From: Aristolochia californica
Lineage: Eukaryota > Streptophyta > Magnoliopsida > Piperales > Aristolochiaceae
DNA: 64,000 nucleotides
Reading direction: 5' to 3'
Assembly: GCA_029961685.1 (NCBI GenBank)
Contig: JARWKL010000010.1
Span: forward strand, 7,895,931 to 7,959,930
Shown: piece by piece, positions 11,410 to 23,415 of the stretch
Position numbering within the stretch: the first letter of the stretch is position 1
Layout: the number at the start of each line of letters is the position of its first letter
Notes under the pieces: model-generated
Database searches by the model: none
What the model saw: only the letters and a program-made list of their open reading frames with translations
What the model was told of the DNA's origin: nothing
Position numbers and translations under genes: made by a program

Positions 11410-11754
11410 TGGTATCTGAGCATTAGGTTTAGGATCTCGAAGTTATGATGCTCATGATCAAGGTCTTTTAATCTTCTCAGTGGATTAGAGGTGTTGATCA
11501 AAGGATCAATCTTGAGTTCTCTTTTGCTCAATGAAAGATAAGTACTTCTCTTTAAAATTTCGTTTTTAAAAATGATTGTTGGTGCATGACTCGTAAAGTT
11601 GGAGTTCTTTATCATTCTTTTCTCACAAAAAGTTTGAAATTATTGTTCTCTATATGATAACTTCAGCCTAGAAGTTGATTTTTCGATATGATCACTTCAT
11701 GCTCTGTTCAAAGTTGTCATAAGGTTCTTTATGACTATGGAATGATGGATATTA
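11410..11754 (+). other. Leader of copia Q, part 1
   Basis: PBS plus untranslated leader without a coding signal. It ends in tatta (11750-11754), the left target duplication of gypsy S; the leader resumes at 17010. Confidence 0.65.
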
Positions 11755-12174
11755 TGTTAAGGACTCCATAGCGTCACGAGTTATCAATAGGCGTAGGAAA
11801 TAAATTATGTCAATTTCCTTTTAATGTAATTCCATTTGGTTTGGTTTGGTTTAGATGTAATATAGCATGAACCCGTTGACCCATGGGTCTAACTTGTATT
11901 TCCATCCTCAACCCTATTTATGGGAACTTCAAGGTGAATCAAAGGAAGCATTGAGAAAATTAGAATTAAACAGGTCGGATTCTCCCTCAGAGGTCTAGGT
12001 CGGATTCTCCCTCTGAGGTCCAGGTCGAGCTTCCTTCAAAGCTCAATCATTCCATTCCAAATTTCACCATTCCCCGCTCCAGAAACAAGAATCCTCTTCC
12101 AACTTCAAGATTTAATATGGAGGGAAGAGAGGAAAGAAGGGTGACTCGATCCATGGCTCAAGAAGATCCTAATA
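11755..12174 (+). repeat. 5' LTR of gypsy S
   Basis: 420 bp from tgttaaggactccatagc to gatcctaata (terminal CA mutated to TA). The PBS ttggtatcagac follows. Near its end an ATG (12117) opens the gag frame [17 protein letters not shown]. It contains the doubled 'ggattctccctc' motif. Confidence 0.9.
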
Positions 12175-13420
12175 TCTTGGTATCAGACAGGTCCACCCTT
12201 GGGGATTCCTCTCCCCCTGAGGATTTGTGGTAATTAGTTGAGGATTTTCGTCAGAGGACAAATGTTCAGGTTCAATCCCTTGAAGAAGTGCATCATACCA
12301 CATCTAACCTACGTGAGGCTATCAAATCCATGGACGCAGCAATCCAAGCCATCCTCTGGCGATAAGACAATAGTGGTCTTTGAGCACCGCCGTCGGCAGC
12401 CTACTCTCCGCCGGCCGACCACCATCACTACCAGCCACCACCACCTCCTCCACCACCATTGTGCCACAACAATCCCCATATGGGGCTTGCCGCATAGGGA
12501 CCAAATATGGTTTCCAGGTAATTCAAACTCGATTTTCCTATATATGATGGATCTAAGGACCCCTTATTTGGTTAACCAAGTGTGACCAATTCTTTTATTA
12601 TAAAAAACACCAGTGGATGAGAAGGTTTATTTGGTCGCATACCACATGCTCGATGAAGCGCTCTTATGGTACCACCAATTCCGAAATGACCAATTGGTTC
12701 AGGATTGGGTGACGACAATCATGCTTGATGAGGTTTGGTCCTCCAGCTAGTAGAAATCCATTGGGAGAATTAATCAATTATAAACATAATGGATCACTAG
12801 AGGTGTACCAAAAGACCTTCTAGGAATGTTTGGCCCGCGCTAGTGTGTTTGTCAGTCACTCCCAGTATGTTCACATCTTTACTACTGGTTTGATAGAAGC
12901 TCTGCAGCAGGAAGTTGAATTACATGGTCCTAAAGAATTGGACCACGCTATGAATTTAGCCAGGTCAATTGAGCATAAGTAGCGAGTTCTGAAGGATTCA
13001 CTGGTCATAAAACTAGTTTGGCCAGGCAGGCACAATGCCACTGCGCCAACACCCTATTCTGGGCCTCTACTTTCTGGAGCCAGTGCAGCACCGCGTCCAG
13101 AAAGTTCTAACTCTATGCCACCAGCCCCTTACTTCAAAAAATTGAATAGATAGGAGATGGAACAGAAAAAGGCCACGGGCCTTTGTTTTAACTGTGATGA
13201 CCAGTATGTCCAGGGTCACATATGCAAAAGATTATTTAGTGTGTGTCTGTGGGAGGATTGTGAGGACATACTACCAGAGGAAGAGATTGTGGAGACAGAC
13301 CAAGAGGGTCCGGAGATTTCACTTCATGCCATGACAAGCTTGGGCAATTCTAATACCATGCAAGTTCTAGCCCAGTTACATCATCTGTAATTACTAGCTT
13401 TAGTTGACTCTGGCAGCACG
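12117..13420 (+). pseudogene. gag: gypsy S gag (fragmented)
   Basis: The frame starts inside the LTR at 12117, reads through the PBS as ILVSDRST and stops near 12233. The capsid-like region follows in broken frames (GSLEVYQKTF with a stop, then ECLARASVFVSHSQYV). The zinc knuckle is at 13157-13390 (CFNCDDQYVQGHIC), followed by acidic residues and the start of protease. Same protein family as I2 gag, which is nearly intact and serves as the model. Confidence 0.82.
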
Positions 13421-16400
13421 CATAACTTCATCAGTTAGCCAACGGCCGAACAACTTGGGTTATTTATCCAGCAACAGACAAGCCTCTCTGTCTCAGTGGC
13501 CAATGGGGCCAAAATTGCCAGTGTGGGCATATCTCCAGCCACCCACTTTGATATTGAGGGACACTCCTTTATTGCAGATTTCTTGGTGATTCCACTGGTA
13601 GGATTTGATTTGGTACTTGGCGTTAAATGGTTCCAACTGTTGGGGTCTATTTTATGGGATTTTCGGGCTCTGACCATGACTTTCACAGAGGGCCAATGTC
13701 ATATCACATTGCATGGCACCCAGGCACCAGTGCCCTGCGCACTTCAGGATGTTCAAGTCCATAGCACCGACAACTGTAATTTATCTCAATTACTTATAGA
13801 CTTTGAGGATATATTTCATGAACCTATTGCTCTTCCGCCTATTTGGCACTGTGATCACCGCATCTGATTGAAGATGGGCACTGAACCTATGGTGGTGCGG
13901 CCTTACCATTACCCCCACCTACAGAAGGATGAAATTGAAAGGCAGTGCCAAAATATGCTCGCCCAGGGAATTATTCAGCCAAGCAAGTCTCCTTTCTTCT
14001 CCCCGGTACTACTGGTCCGAAAGCATGATAAGTCGTGGAGGTTTTGTGTGGATTACAGGCAACTCAACGCTGACACCATTAAAGACAAATTTCCCATCCC
14101 AGTGGTGGATGAGTTGCTAGATGAGTTACACGGTGCCACTATATTTATCAAGCTAGACTTGAAGTCTAGCTATCATCAGATCCTCGTTCATCTTTCAGAT
14201 GTGGAGAAAACAGCGTTTCACAATCACCACAGTCATTTCGAGTTCCTTGTGACGCCATTTGGTCTCTCCAATGCGCCTTCCACATTTCAAGCCCTCATGA
14301 ATGAGGTATTTTCATCTCTCTTAAGGAAATATGTTTTGGTATTTTTTTATGATATTTTGCTGTATATCAACTATTGAGACGAGCATCTCCAGCACCTTCA
14401 CCAGGTATTTACTCTTCTCCGCTCACATCATTTGGTTTTAAATCAGTCCAAATGTTCTATGGGCACCTCAGAGGTGGCATACTTGGGCCACGTTATTTCA
14501 GTAGTAGGGGTGAAGGTTGACCAGAGTAAGATTTAGGCCGTCACAGATTGGCCTCCTACCACCTCCATTACAGCGTTAAGGGGATTTTTGGGCCTCGCTG
14601 GGTATTACAGGAAATTTATCCACAGCTATGGCCAAATTGCAGCACCGCTCAACAACCTACTCAAGAAAAATGCTTTCACCTGGTCCGAGACAGCAGCTCA
14701 TTCCTTTCAGCAGTTGAAAGAGGCATTATCATCAGCATCGGTTTTTTAGCTACCGGACTTTGATGAGTTATTTGTGGTGGAATGTGATGCTTCGGGGGGC
14801 GGTATTGGTGCAGTATTACACCAACAAGGACACCTGATTGCTTATTTCAGCCGCCAGCTTGGCCAACACCACCACAAGTTAGCAGCTTATGAGAGGTAAT
14901 TGATCGGTTTAGCGAAGGCAATACAGCATTGGCAGCCTTATCTTTTGGGCGTCCATTTCTGATTCGCACCAATCATTGCAGCCTCAAGTATCTTCTTGAG
15001 CAGCGCCTCACCACCTCCCCTCAACAGCATTGGTTAAGTAAACTGATGGGGTTTGACTTTACCGTGGAGTATAAACTTGGGAGTTTGAATGTGGGGGCTG
15101 ATGCTTTATCTCGCCGGGACATTCCAGAGCAGCAATTACATGCCATCAATCAGCCCAGAGCTCTCTTGTTGGATTCTATTCGGAAGGAGACACAACAACA
15201 TCCAAAACTTATTGCATTATATCATGAGATGCAGCAGGGGAGATCAGAGAAACATTGGACTGTTCAGGATCGTCTTGTCCTATTCAAAAACTGGATTTTT
15301 CTGCACCACACGTCACCACTTATTCACAACATTCTAGCCTCATTCCATGACAGTACACATGAGGGCCGACAAAAAACATATTTCCATATCAATCGGGATT
15401 TTTATTGGAAGGGTGTGAAGCGCAATATGGCAAATTATGTGGCGGCTTGTCAGATTTATCAACGGAATAAAGCTGAATCATTAAGTCCAGCAAGTTTGCT
15501 CCAACCACTTCAGCTGCCGTCACAAGTCTGGTTAGATATTTCCATGGACTTCATAGATGGCCTTCCCTCCTCATCCTAAAAATCCTTTATATTTGTAGTC
15601 GTTGATCGTTTCTCAAAGTATGGCCATTTCCTCCATCTGGCGCATCCTTACACTACAGCTCACGTAGCTCTGCTCTTCATGGATAATATTGTCCGGTTAC
15701 ATGGGATGCCTACCTCAATTACCAGTGATAGAGACGCCATCTTTACTAGTACATTCTGGAAAGAACTATTCAAGCTGCAAGGCACAACGTTAGTGTTCTC
15801 TTCCGCTTACCATTCACAGACTGATGGTCAGATTGAGGTCGTCAACCGGACGATTGAGATGTATCTTCATTTTTTCATGGGAGACTCATCTAAACAGTGG
15901 TTTAAATGGCTCACCTGGGCTGAATTCTGTTACAACACCTCCTACCACAGTACACTCGGAACTACTCCATTCAAGGTAGTATATGGTAGAGATCCGCCCC
16001 AACTTTTATCGTATGAACTAGGTCCATCCAAGGTAGCCACTTTAGACCAAGTGTTAGCAGAAAGAAACGCCATGCTTAGTGAGGTGCGCACTCATCTTCA
16101 GGAGGCCCAGAATACTGTGAAATTATATTATGATAAGAAGCACCAAGAAGTATTCTTTTCTCCAGGAGATTATGTATGGCTGTGTCTCCAACATTACAGG
16201 CAGCTGTCACTGACAGCCTCCAAATGCCACAAGCTCTCTCTGAAGTATTATGGTCCCTTTCAAGTGATGGACCGCATTGGCCAAGTCGCCTACCGCTTGC
16301 AGCTTCTGCCAGAGGCCATGATTCACAATGTGTTTCATGTCTCCCAACTGAAGGCCTTCCAGGGCGACTCTCCCTTGCTGCACACCCCTCTGCCCCCACT

Positions 16401-16611
16401 ACATGAGGGATGTGTCATTTCTACTCTGGCACATGTGTTGCAGGCTCGTCGCATTCAAGGCGATTGGGAGATACTAGTGCAGTGGGTTGATGCTGACCCC
16501 AGTGACACTACATGGGAGCCCTTAGTAGCTTTCAGAGCCCTCTACCCCTATTTTGAGCTTGAGGACAAGCTCTTTCTCCAGGAGGGGGGGGTGATGTTAT
16601 GGACTCCATAG
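13388..16611 (+). pseudogene. pol: gypsy S pol: protease, RT, RNase H, integrase, chromodomain
   Basis: Protease about 13395-13865 (active-site DSGST, then a stop; GFDLVLGVKWFQLLG). RT 13868-14560 ([32 protein letters not shown], catalytic FFYD). RNase H about 14750-15110 (ECDASGGGIGAVLHQ, a stop at AYER*LIG, TNHCSLKYLL). Integrase 15140-16150 (CQIYQRNKAES zinc site with Cys to Tyr, MDFIDGLP, SDRDAIFTS, HSQTDGQIEVVNR). Chromodomain to 16611 (SLKYYGPFQVMD, ILVQWVDADPSDTTWEP). A stop near 15580 splits the integrase. The final residues enter the 3' LTR in a shifted frame. Confidence 0.9.
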
Positions 16612-17009
16612 CATCACGAGTTATCAACAGGCATAGGAATTAAATTATGTCAATTTCCTTTTAATTTAATTCCATTTGGTTTGGTTTAGATGTAATATGG
16701 CATGAACCAGTTGACCCATGGGTCTAACTTGTATTTGTTTCCTTAACCCTATTTATGGGGACGTCAAGGTGAATCAAAGGAAGCATTGAGAAAATTAGAA
16801 TTAAACAGGTTGGATTCTCCCTCAGACGTCTAGGTCGGATTCTCCCTCTGAGGTCCAGGTCGAGCTTCCTTCAAAGCTCAATCATTCTATTCCAAATTCC
16901 ACCATTCCCCGTTCCAGAAACAAGAATCATATTCCAGTGTCAAGATTTAATATGGAGGAAAGAGAGGAAAGAAGGGTGACTCGATCCATGGCTGGGCAAG
17001 ATCCTAACA
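16595..17009 (+). repeat. 3' LTR of gypsy S
   Basis: 415 bp from tgttatggac to atcctaaca, preceded by the polypurine tract aggagggggggtga. It differs from the 5' LTR by scattered substitutions and small gaps, consistent with an old insertion. Confidence 0.92.
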
Positions 17010-17128
17010 TATTATTAACATATTATTTCTTGAACCGATGTTCGGTTATTTATGATTTCATGAGATTATGATGTTATTCATGAGGCTATGCATGCATGAT
17101 TAAAAATTGTCAAGTTTCATTTCTTTGA
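17010..17128 (+). other. Leader of copia Q, part 2
   Basis: Starts with the second tatta copy and continues as AT-rich leader up to the LTR of P. No coding signal. Confidence 0.55.
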
Positions 17129-17442
17129 TGTTAGAAAATATGAATATATTAGAGTGGCATTGACGTAATTAGTTTATGTTTTATGTCTCTTCTTCACTAT
17201 AATTAAAATATGGGTAATTCTAGTATCTATAAATGTAGCTTAAGGGGGAGGGTTTGGACAAGTCCATAACCTTGATCCAAGTCTCTTCCTCTTGGCTCAT
17301 ATTAATCTGTTTCCCTCTCTCTCTTTTCTTATTCTTTCTCTACCATGGTTTCTTCTCTCCTCTCACCTAAGATCTAAAGCTACTCTCTTCTCTCCTATTG
17401 TTGAGATCTCTTTAGTTTATGTGTTGCACATAGAAATGAACA
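17129..17442 (+). repeat. 5' LTR of copia-type element P
   Basis: 314 bp from tgttagaaaatatg to gaaatgaaca, followed by PBS tggcatcagag (17443-17453). It has an attagtttatg segment and a 'ctataaatgtag' TATA-like box near 17231, similar in layout to the T and N LTRs. The left flank is tttga. I could not find its 3' LTR. Confidence 0.72.
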
Positions 17443-18053
17443 TGGCATCAGAGTGGACAACCTTTGAGATGAAAAGGAGAAGAAGATGGAGAAGAAAGGG
17501 ACGAGAAGAAGAAGAAGAAGAAGAACAACAACAACAACAACAACAACAAAAAAGAAAAAAAAAGAGGAGTTTCTCGTTTTTACTTTTTCCCAATTCCTAT
17601 TTTTCATTATATGTTTTAATATATTACCCTATCTTACTACATAAAATTATATATATTTGAAAACATATTTGAGTCTAGTTTCTAAATAAAAAAGAATTGC
17701 TAAAATCAGGATTTTTTAGAAAGAGAAATTGACATTTGAAGCAGCAAAGGTCAAGCAGCTAAAAAGTTTCGTGTTGCAGCAGAAAGTTTTAAATTTAGAG
17801 CCGTTTTATGCCATAAAGAAAAAGACTTTATATGGAGAATCATATATCAAAATAAAATTATGTAAATTTATTTTCCAATTTATTCAACCAATTCTCAATC
17901 TGAGTTTTTTAGATGGAGGTATTGATCTCAGAAGAGTCAATGGTCATGCTGGCCAAAGAAGAAAGAGTACTCATTTCAGTAAGATTACAGAGTCCTAAAT
18001 CTAACAAATTATTTATCTCAAAAGAAGTATATTTTATTAAGATAAGTTAGACC
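17443..18053 (+). other. Leader of element P, part 1, with microsatellite
   Basis: Begins with the PBS, then a (gaa)n/(aac)n microsatellite at about 17500-17560. Next comes a conserved non-coding module (gcagcaaaggtcaagcagct, tatatggagaatcatata) also found in E and G. The peptides predicted here are low-complexity and not credible genes. Cut at 18053 by copia O; it resumes at 35581. Confidence 0.6.
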
Positions 18054-18614
18054 TGTTACAATGTGGGACCCACCACGAGGACATGGGACACCAAGAAGAG
18101 TCCTCACCCAAGCAAGCACGAGTTAAAGAATTAAGAAGCACAAGCTAAATTGAGTTAGAAGACTTGAAGATCAAGTGGGGCCCAAAAATATCTCACGAGC
18201 TGTCAACCTTATCAAGATGAGCTGGAAGATCATTAGGGACCCACAAGGATAAGGCCACAAGCTGGGCTTGTCCCTTATATTCATGTGAATGAAGAAAGAG
18301 GAGTCCTAGTTCAACTCATATTAGTCTTCTAGTAGATTGATTTGGATAGACTTATCTTAGAGAGTTAGAGTTGGAATGTTTGTATAAGGACTCTACCTCC
18401 TCCTCTACTATAAATAGAGGATTTTTAATTCGGAATTCATCAAGTTACACATCTCATTCTCGAGTTACTCTCTCCCTCTCTTTTTGCTTGGCGCAACCTC
18501 TCTTTTTTCCTTTATTGTTTCTTCTCTCTACCCGAGAGCTCTTCTTCCCTTTTCTTCTTTTTCTTTCTTCTTTCTCTTGCTCGGAATTATGGAAAAGGGA
18601 TCCTAAATTTAACA
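18054..18614 (+). repeat. 5' LTR of copia O, with PBS
   Basis: 561 bp from tgttacaatgtggg to aaatttaaca, followed by PBS tggtatcagagcatt (18615-18629). Contains a TATA box and a CT-rich stretch before the end. The 3' copy is longer mainly because of a partial duplication of 'gtgggacccaccat' near its start and an extra segment before the TATA box. Confidence 0.9.
18409..18417 (+). promoter_or_regulatory. TATA box of copia O LTR
   Basis: TATAAATAG in the middle of the LTR, upstream of the CT-rich part. The same box sits at matching places in the O 3' LTR, in both E LTRs and in the G LTRs, so it is probably the core promoter that starts the genomic RNA. Confidence 0.6.
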
Positions 18615-19115
18615 TGGTATCAGAGCATTATATTTAGGATCCCTCGTCAAAGGAATTCTCTAAAGAAGTGATGATCAACACTACACAAAGAAGGCTCTTT
18701 TATGAAAGAAGAACACAAGTCGAGAGATAAGTGTTCAAAAATATTTTTTTCTTTCTTTTCATGCTACTGGTTTCAGAATTTAGAAGATGATTTAAGGATG
18801 AGTACATGAATGCTCACATCTCATTATATTATGGATATGCATTCCTCTCTATCTAGAAGGAGCTATCAAAATAGTTTTGTCGGTGTGGAAATTCTGTTTA
18901 CCGAGACCAGTCCATGATGAGATTGTTGGATTTTTTTTCGTGGGATAAGAGTTCCCTGATATAGAAGATTGTTATTGAGTCTCTTATGAGTGGTATTAGA
19001 GAAAAAAATCAGAATAACAATTTAGCATTAATGCTAAAATTCCCCATACATCGAGTTGATTGAAGAAGTACTACTTGGTGTTAATATTAGAATTTTTTTT
19101 GAAGAAGGGCCTATC

Positions 19116-19930
19116 ATGGATGAAGAGAATATGAATATCAAAGGTGATGTACTGATAATCACCACCATACCCTTACATGGGGTATCAAATTTTATGAGTT
19201 GATTGACATCGGTTTGGAGGTTCCTTATAACAAAAGACCTACTTGGTCACCTCACCACCCGAGGACCACCTTTTGATGAAGATGATATTTTTTATAACAA
19301 ATAGTTGAAAAATAATACTTTGGCGATTATTTGGCTAATCAACAGTATGGAAGAACATATCTCCAACAATGTTATTCATCTTGACACTGCTAAACAAATT
19401 TGGGAGACATGTGCTAAATTATACTCATGCCTAGATACTCTACATAGACCATATGATATTCTCCAAAGAATGTTGAATACTAAACAAGGAGAAAATATCC
19501 ATGAGTACTTGGCCCGCTTTAGAGGCTTTCTTCAAGAGTGGAAGTTAGCTCAACCTTTAACCACATATATTTCTATCCAAGACAAGCAGAAGGAAGCCTT
19601 AATTACTGCTATTTTTCTTGCAAATGTTAAACCCCACCTTGAGATTGCCAAAGAGTTCACTTTTGAGTGCTACTGTTGTCCCCAAGTTTGATGATGTATG
19701 TGCAACTCCACTACTGACGTATCATCCGTTATGTATTCCGATCATAGAGGATCATCATCTGACCGCGGTCGAGGTCGACGTAGAGGTTATAGAGGAGGCA
19801 GAGGAAGATGTGGAAGGATTGGTGCTGGTAGAACAAATGGGAAATAATGTACTCATTGTAAAAGATTTGGCCACACTATAGATCAGTGCTATTACAAGGC
19901 ATGCACTTATTGTGGACAATATGGCCATTA
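19116..19930 (+). pseudogene. gag: copia O gag with two zinc knuckles
   Basis: The start ATG at 19116 opens MDEENMNIKGDVLIITTIPL, which has stops near 19200 and 19303. The open part 19305-19691 has typical copia gag sequence (MEEHISNNVIHLDTAKQIWE, EYLARFRGFLQEWKLAQ). After a frameshift two canonical CX2CX4HX4C knuckles follow at about 19850-19940 (CTHCKRFGHTIDQC and CTYCGQYGHYKEIC), which bind the genomic RNA. Damaged but recognisable along most of its length. Confidence 0.85.
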
Positions 19931-19959
19931 TAAAGAAATATGTTATAAATCCAATGGAC

Positions 19960-21553
19960 AGTCAAGGGCTAATCAAGCCTTTATAAGTGACACAAAAGAA
20001 GAACAACCCACAAAATCAGCAGCACAGAGAAATTTTACTGATGAAGAGTATGAGCTATGTCAAAAAATGAAGACAATGCTTGTTTCTTCTCCTAGTTCCT
20101 CCGTAACTACCGCTGCCACTACCGCTTTAGGTATGCTATCTGCCTCATCTTCATCCTGGATAATTGACTTAGAAGCCTTCGAGCATCTTATAGGTAACAA
20201 AAATTTATTATTACATTCTCTGTCTCTGAGTCTTTCACACAAGTTTGTTACCATAGCTGACGGTTCTCAAAAACAAGTCCAAGGGAAAGGTTCCACTTCA
20301 GTCACCCCATCACTTCCACTCACTGATATTCCTTTCGTTCCTACTTTCCCTTTGAATCTATTATCTGTTAGTCAGCTGACAAAATATTTTAATTGCTCTG
20401 TTACCTTCTCACCCACTACATGTATCTTTCAGGATCTTATAACGAAGCAAGTGATTGGTGGAGGCCATGAACAAGGAGGGCTTTACTACTTGGACATGCC
20501 AAAAATAAATATGGTTTCTACTACTGAAAATGAGACACGGTTATAGCACAATCGGTTGGAACATCCATTTGCACAGTCGATTCATTATATATTTCCTTCT
20601 CTTAAAGTAAGGTCAGAATTTCATTGTGAGGTTTGTCGATTGAGTAAACATCAACGGAGTACATACTCTCCTCGTCCAAAAGTCAAAAGTGTTACTCCAT
20701 TTACGTTAATTCATATTGATGTTTGGGGGCCCTTGAGTGTCTCCAATATTTCTCAAGCAAAATATTTTATTACATTTATTGATGATTTCACTCGTACAAC
20801 TTGGTTGTTTATATTTAAGGAGGGCTATGAGATACCATTAATTTTTAAGTCATTTCATGCTATGGTACTCACACAATTTTTTCAGAAAATAAAAAATTCT
20901 AGTATGATAATGCCAAAGAATATGTTTCCAAAGACCTTGACTCTTTTTGTCAAGAAAATGGCATTATCCATCAAACATCATGCGCCTACACCCCTTAACA
21001 AAATGGTGTAGCCGAATGAAAAAATCATCATATTCTTGAGGTAGCTTGAGGTTTATTATATGCCATCAAAGTTCCATACTTTTATTGGCCTCATGTAGTC
21101 CTTACGGCTTACTTTCTTATAAATCGTCTACCATCTATCGTTCTTGGTAATAAATCTCCTTACTTTAGATTATTACCAAATGATGATCCATTTTTATTAC
21201 CTTTGAAAGTCTTCGGATATCAATGTTTTGTTCATAATTCATTGCCTATTATTACCTAGACAGAGCAAACTTGATCCTAAATCTATCAAGTGTATCTTTT
21301 TGGGATACTCTCGCACACAAAAAGGTTATGTTTATTATAGTCCTACTCTTCAATGTTTATTTGTGTCAAGTGATGTAACATTTTTTGATGACTCCTCATT
21401 TTATTCTGATAGCACTCCTCCTGGTCTATCCTCAGTACCAGGTTCCCCTCGACAGGTTGTGCCTCGTGATATAGAGCTATTCAATCCAAGAGCAAGTGGC
21501 TAACACCACATCTACCAAGTTAACAGATCCAACATAGGTAAGTCCTTCATCAC
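19960..21553 (+). pseudogene. pol: copia O protease and integrase (5' part of pol)
   Basis: The protease region is 20067-20546; where D-S-G-A is expected it reads IIDLEAFEHL, so the active site is lost. The pre-integrase zinc site and integrase core are at 20556-21011 (HCEVCRLSKHQRS, IHIDVWGPLSV, FIDDFTRTTWLF). A frameshift follows, then the integrase C-terminus at 21228-21503 (KCIFLGYSRTQKGYVYYSP). At 21553 the frame is cut by element E; the linker continues for 76 bp at 24216-24291. Confidence 0.87.
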
Positions 21554-21947
21554 TGTTGGAAGATAAGTTCAAGCCCACATGACCAAGGAAGGCCCACAAG
21601 ATGGGCCCAAGCCCATAAGAAGTAGGACCCACAATGATTACCATGAGTTGGCATCCTTATCACATCAGTTGGAAGATCAAGAAGGACTCGCAACAGTATC
21701 TTTATCTTAGGGTCACGACCAAGAAGAGTTTTATTTTGAGTTATGTTTGTCGTTTATCAATATTGAGTTATTTAATTATGTTAGGACTTATCTTTAAGAG
21801 TTAGAGTTTGGGTGTAATTGGGGCAAGGGTAGTTTTATTGTAATTGGACTCTGCTACCTTCCTCTATTATAAATAGAGGTTCATGTACTCTGATTATAGC
21901 AAGTTATTGATTTCAATGAAGTATTTCACTTTTCTATAAATTCAACA
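21554..21947 (+). repeat. 5' LTR of element E
   Basis: 394 bp from tgttggaagataag to aaattcaaca, with TATA box tataaatag at 21868-21876. Followed by PBS tagtatcagagc, one base off the usual tggtatcagagc. Confidence 0.92.
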
Positions 21948-23381
21948 TAGTATCAGAGCAGGTCCTGTGAGTTGACTAGTCAACTCACGGAGGTAATGTG
22001 ATCCTTTTCTCTAAACCCTAGGTCTAGGTTCGTAGTTATTTTTTTCAATCCCTACACCCATAGATTTATTTGCGTTTTTTCTCTTAACGGAGTTTTTCAT
22101 ATTGTAAATTATACATTTAAAGAAATATATTTGAGTCTACTTTACAAAGAAAAATGATTTGTTCCAATCGGAGTTATCTACTGATAGATATCGATATTTG
22201 AATGAACGAAGGTCAGATTGCTAAAGTGGTTCGAGCTGCAGCAGAAAGCTTCAGCTTCTGAGGTATTGTTTACTATCAAGAACTAGAATTTATATGGAGA
22301 AATATATATAAAAAGAAATATATGTAATTCTATTCTTTTACCTATTCAACCAATTTTTTATCTGAGTTATCTACAAAGATAAATCGATATTTGAAGCAGC
22401 AAAGGTTAGATTGAAAAAGAGGTTCAAGAGGCAGCAGAAAGTCTCAATTTCCGAGGTATTTATGATATCAAGAAAGAAACTTTATATGAAGAATTATATA
22501 CCAAAAGAAAGATACGTAAGTCTATTTTCTTAAATATTCAACCAATTCTTGGTATGAGATTTTTATAAGGATATATTGACCTTGGAAGAGTCGATGGTCA
22601 TTCTGGAAAAAAAAGGAGAAACAGTACTTAGTTGGGCCAGATGACAGAGACCGAAATCTATAAGATTATTTATCTTCTGATAATTATATTTTATGAAAGG
22701 TATTTAATTCTACTTTCAGTACGAAAAAATTTCATATCAATCTGATCTATATTGAAAGATATATTCAAATTGGAAGAACCAATCTGTTGTATTGAAAAAT
22801 CTGAATTTATGCCAATTGTTTGCGTCACTTTTTGAGTTGATATATCAGGAAAATATCTCACTTCTCCCTGGTTTGAGGGTTTATTTATACATATTTGTTA
22901 TTTTTGTTTATTGCTACATCTATGATATTTGGTTCGAGTTGGGATCACTGCCATTACCTCCCAGCTTGATGGGGAGAAGTACAAGAAAGAGGTATTTTAT
23001 TCCTTATGTTGTGGATAAGTTTATGTGACCAAAATATTCAAGAAAGAGGGAGCACAAAAGATGAAGCTTGTGCATCTAAGAAGAAATATTTATATCGGAT
23101 TATTTCATGGGTTCTTTTACAAAATTTATTATTTGGTTTGTGTTATATGTGTTGGAAGATGGTCGTGTTACATTCAACTACAACTATTATGCCTCTTTGG
23201 GGACATTATTATTGAAGAAGAGGTGGCCTAATGACATCATTTATTTTACCCCGTCAAAAATATCAAAATTATTTGTGGTTGGAAGTCCATGACAGATGAA
23301 CTTCATCCCCGTAAAAAAGAACAAAATTATTTGTGGTTGGAAATCCATGACGGAGAAATTTATCATTACATCTATATTAAC

Positions 23382-23415
<34 letters not shown>

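Larger units (their letters stand above)
11755..17009 (+). mobile_element. Ty3/gypsy element S, complete with TSD tatta
   Basis: Plus-strand gypsy with 5' LTR 11755-12174, PBS, gag, protease, RT, RNase H, integrase, chromodomain, polypurine tract and 3' LTR 16595-17009. It is flanked by perfect tatta duplications (11750-11754, 17010-17014). Structurally complete, but every domain has stops and the RT catalytic box is FFYD, so it cannot encode an active RT. Confidence 0.93.

Noticed and set aside
16076..16406. Frames opposite or out of frame within gypsy S integrase
   Set aside because: Shadows of the integrase-chromodomain frame; GC-richer coding sequence gives long antisense frames.
17292..17660. 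122-residue frame with Glu/Gln repeats
   Set aside because: Starts in the P LTR and runs through the PBS and a (gaa)n/(aac)n microsatellite; no conservation with relatives.
23006..23292. Three overlapping small plus-strand frames in element E
   Set aside because: Related sequence in G, P and N does not keep any of these frames.
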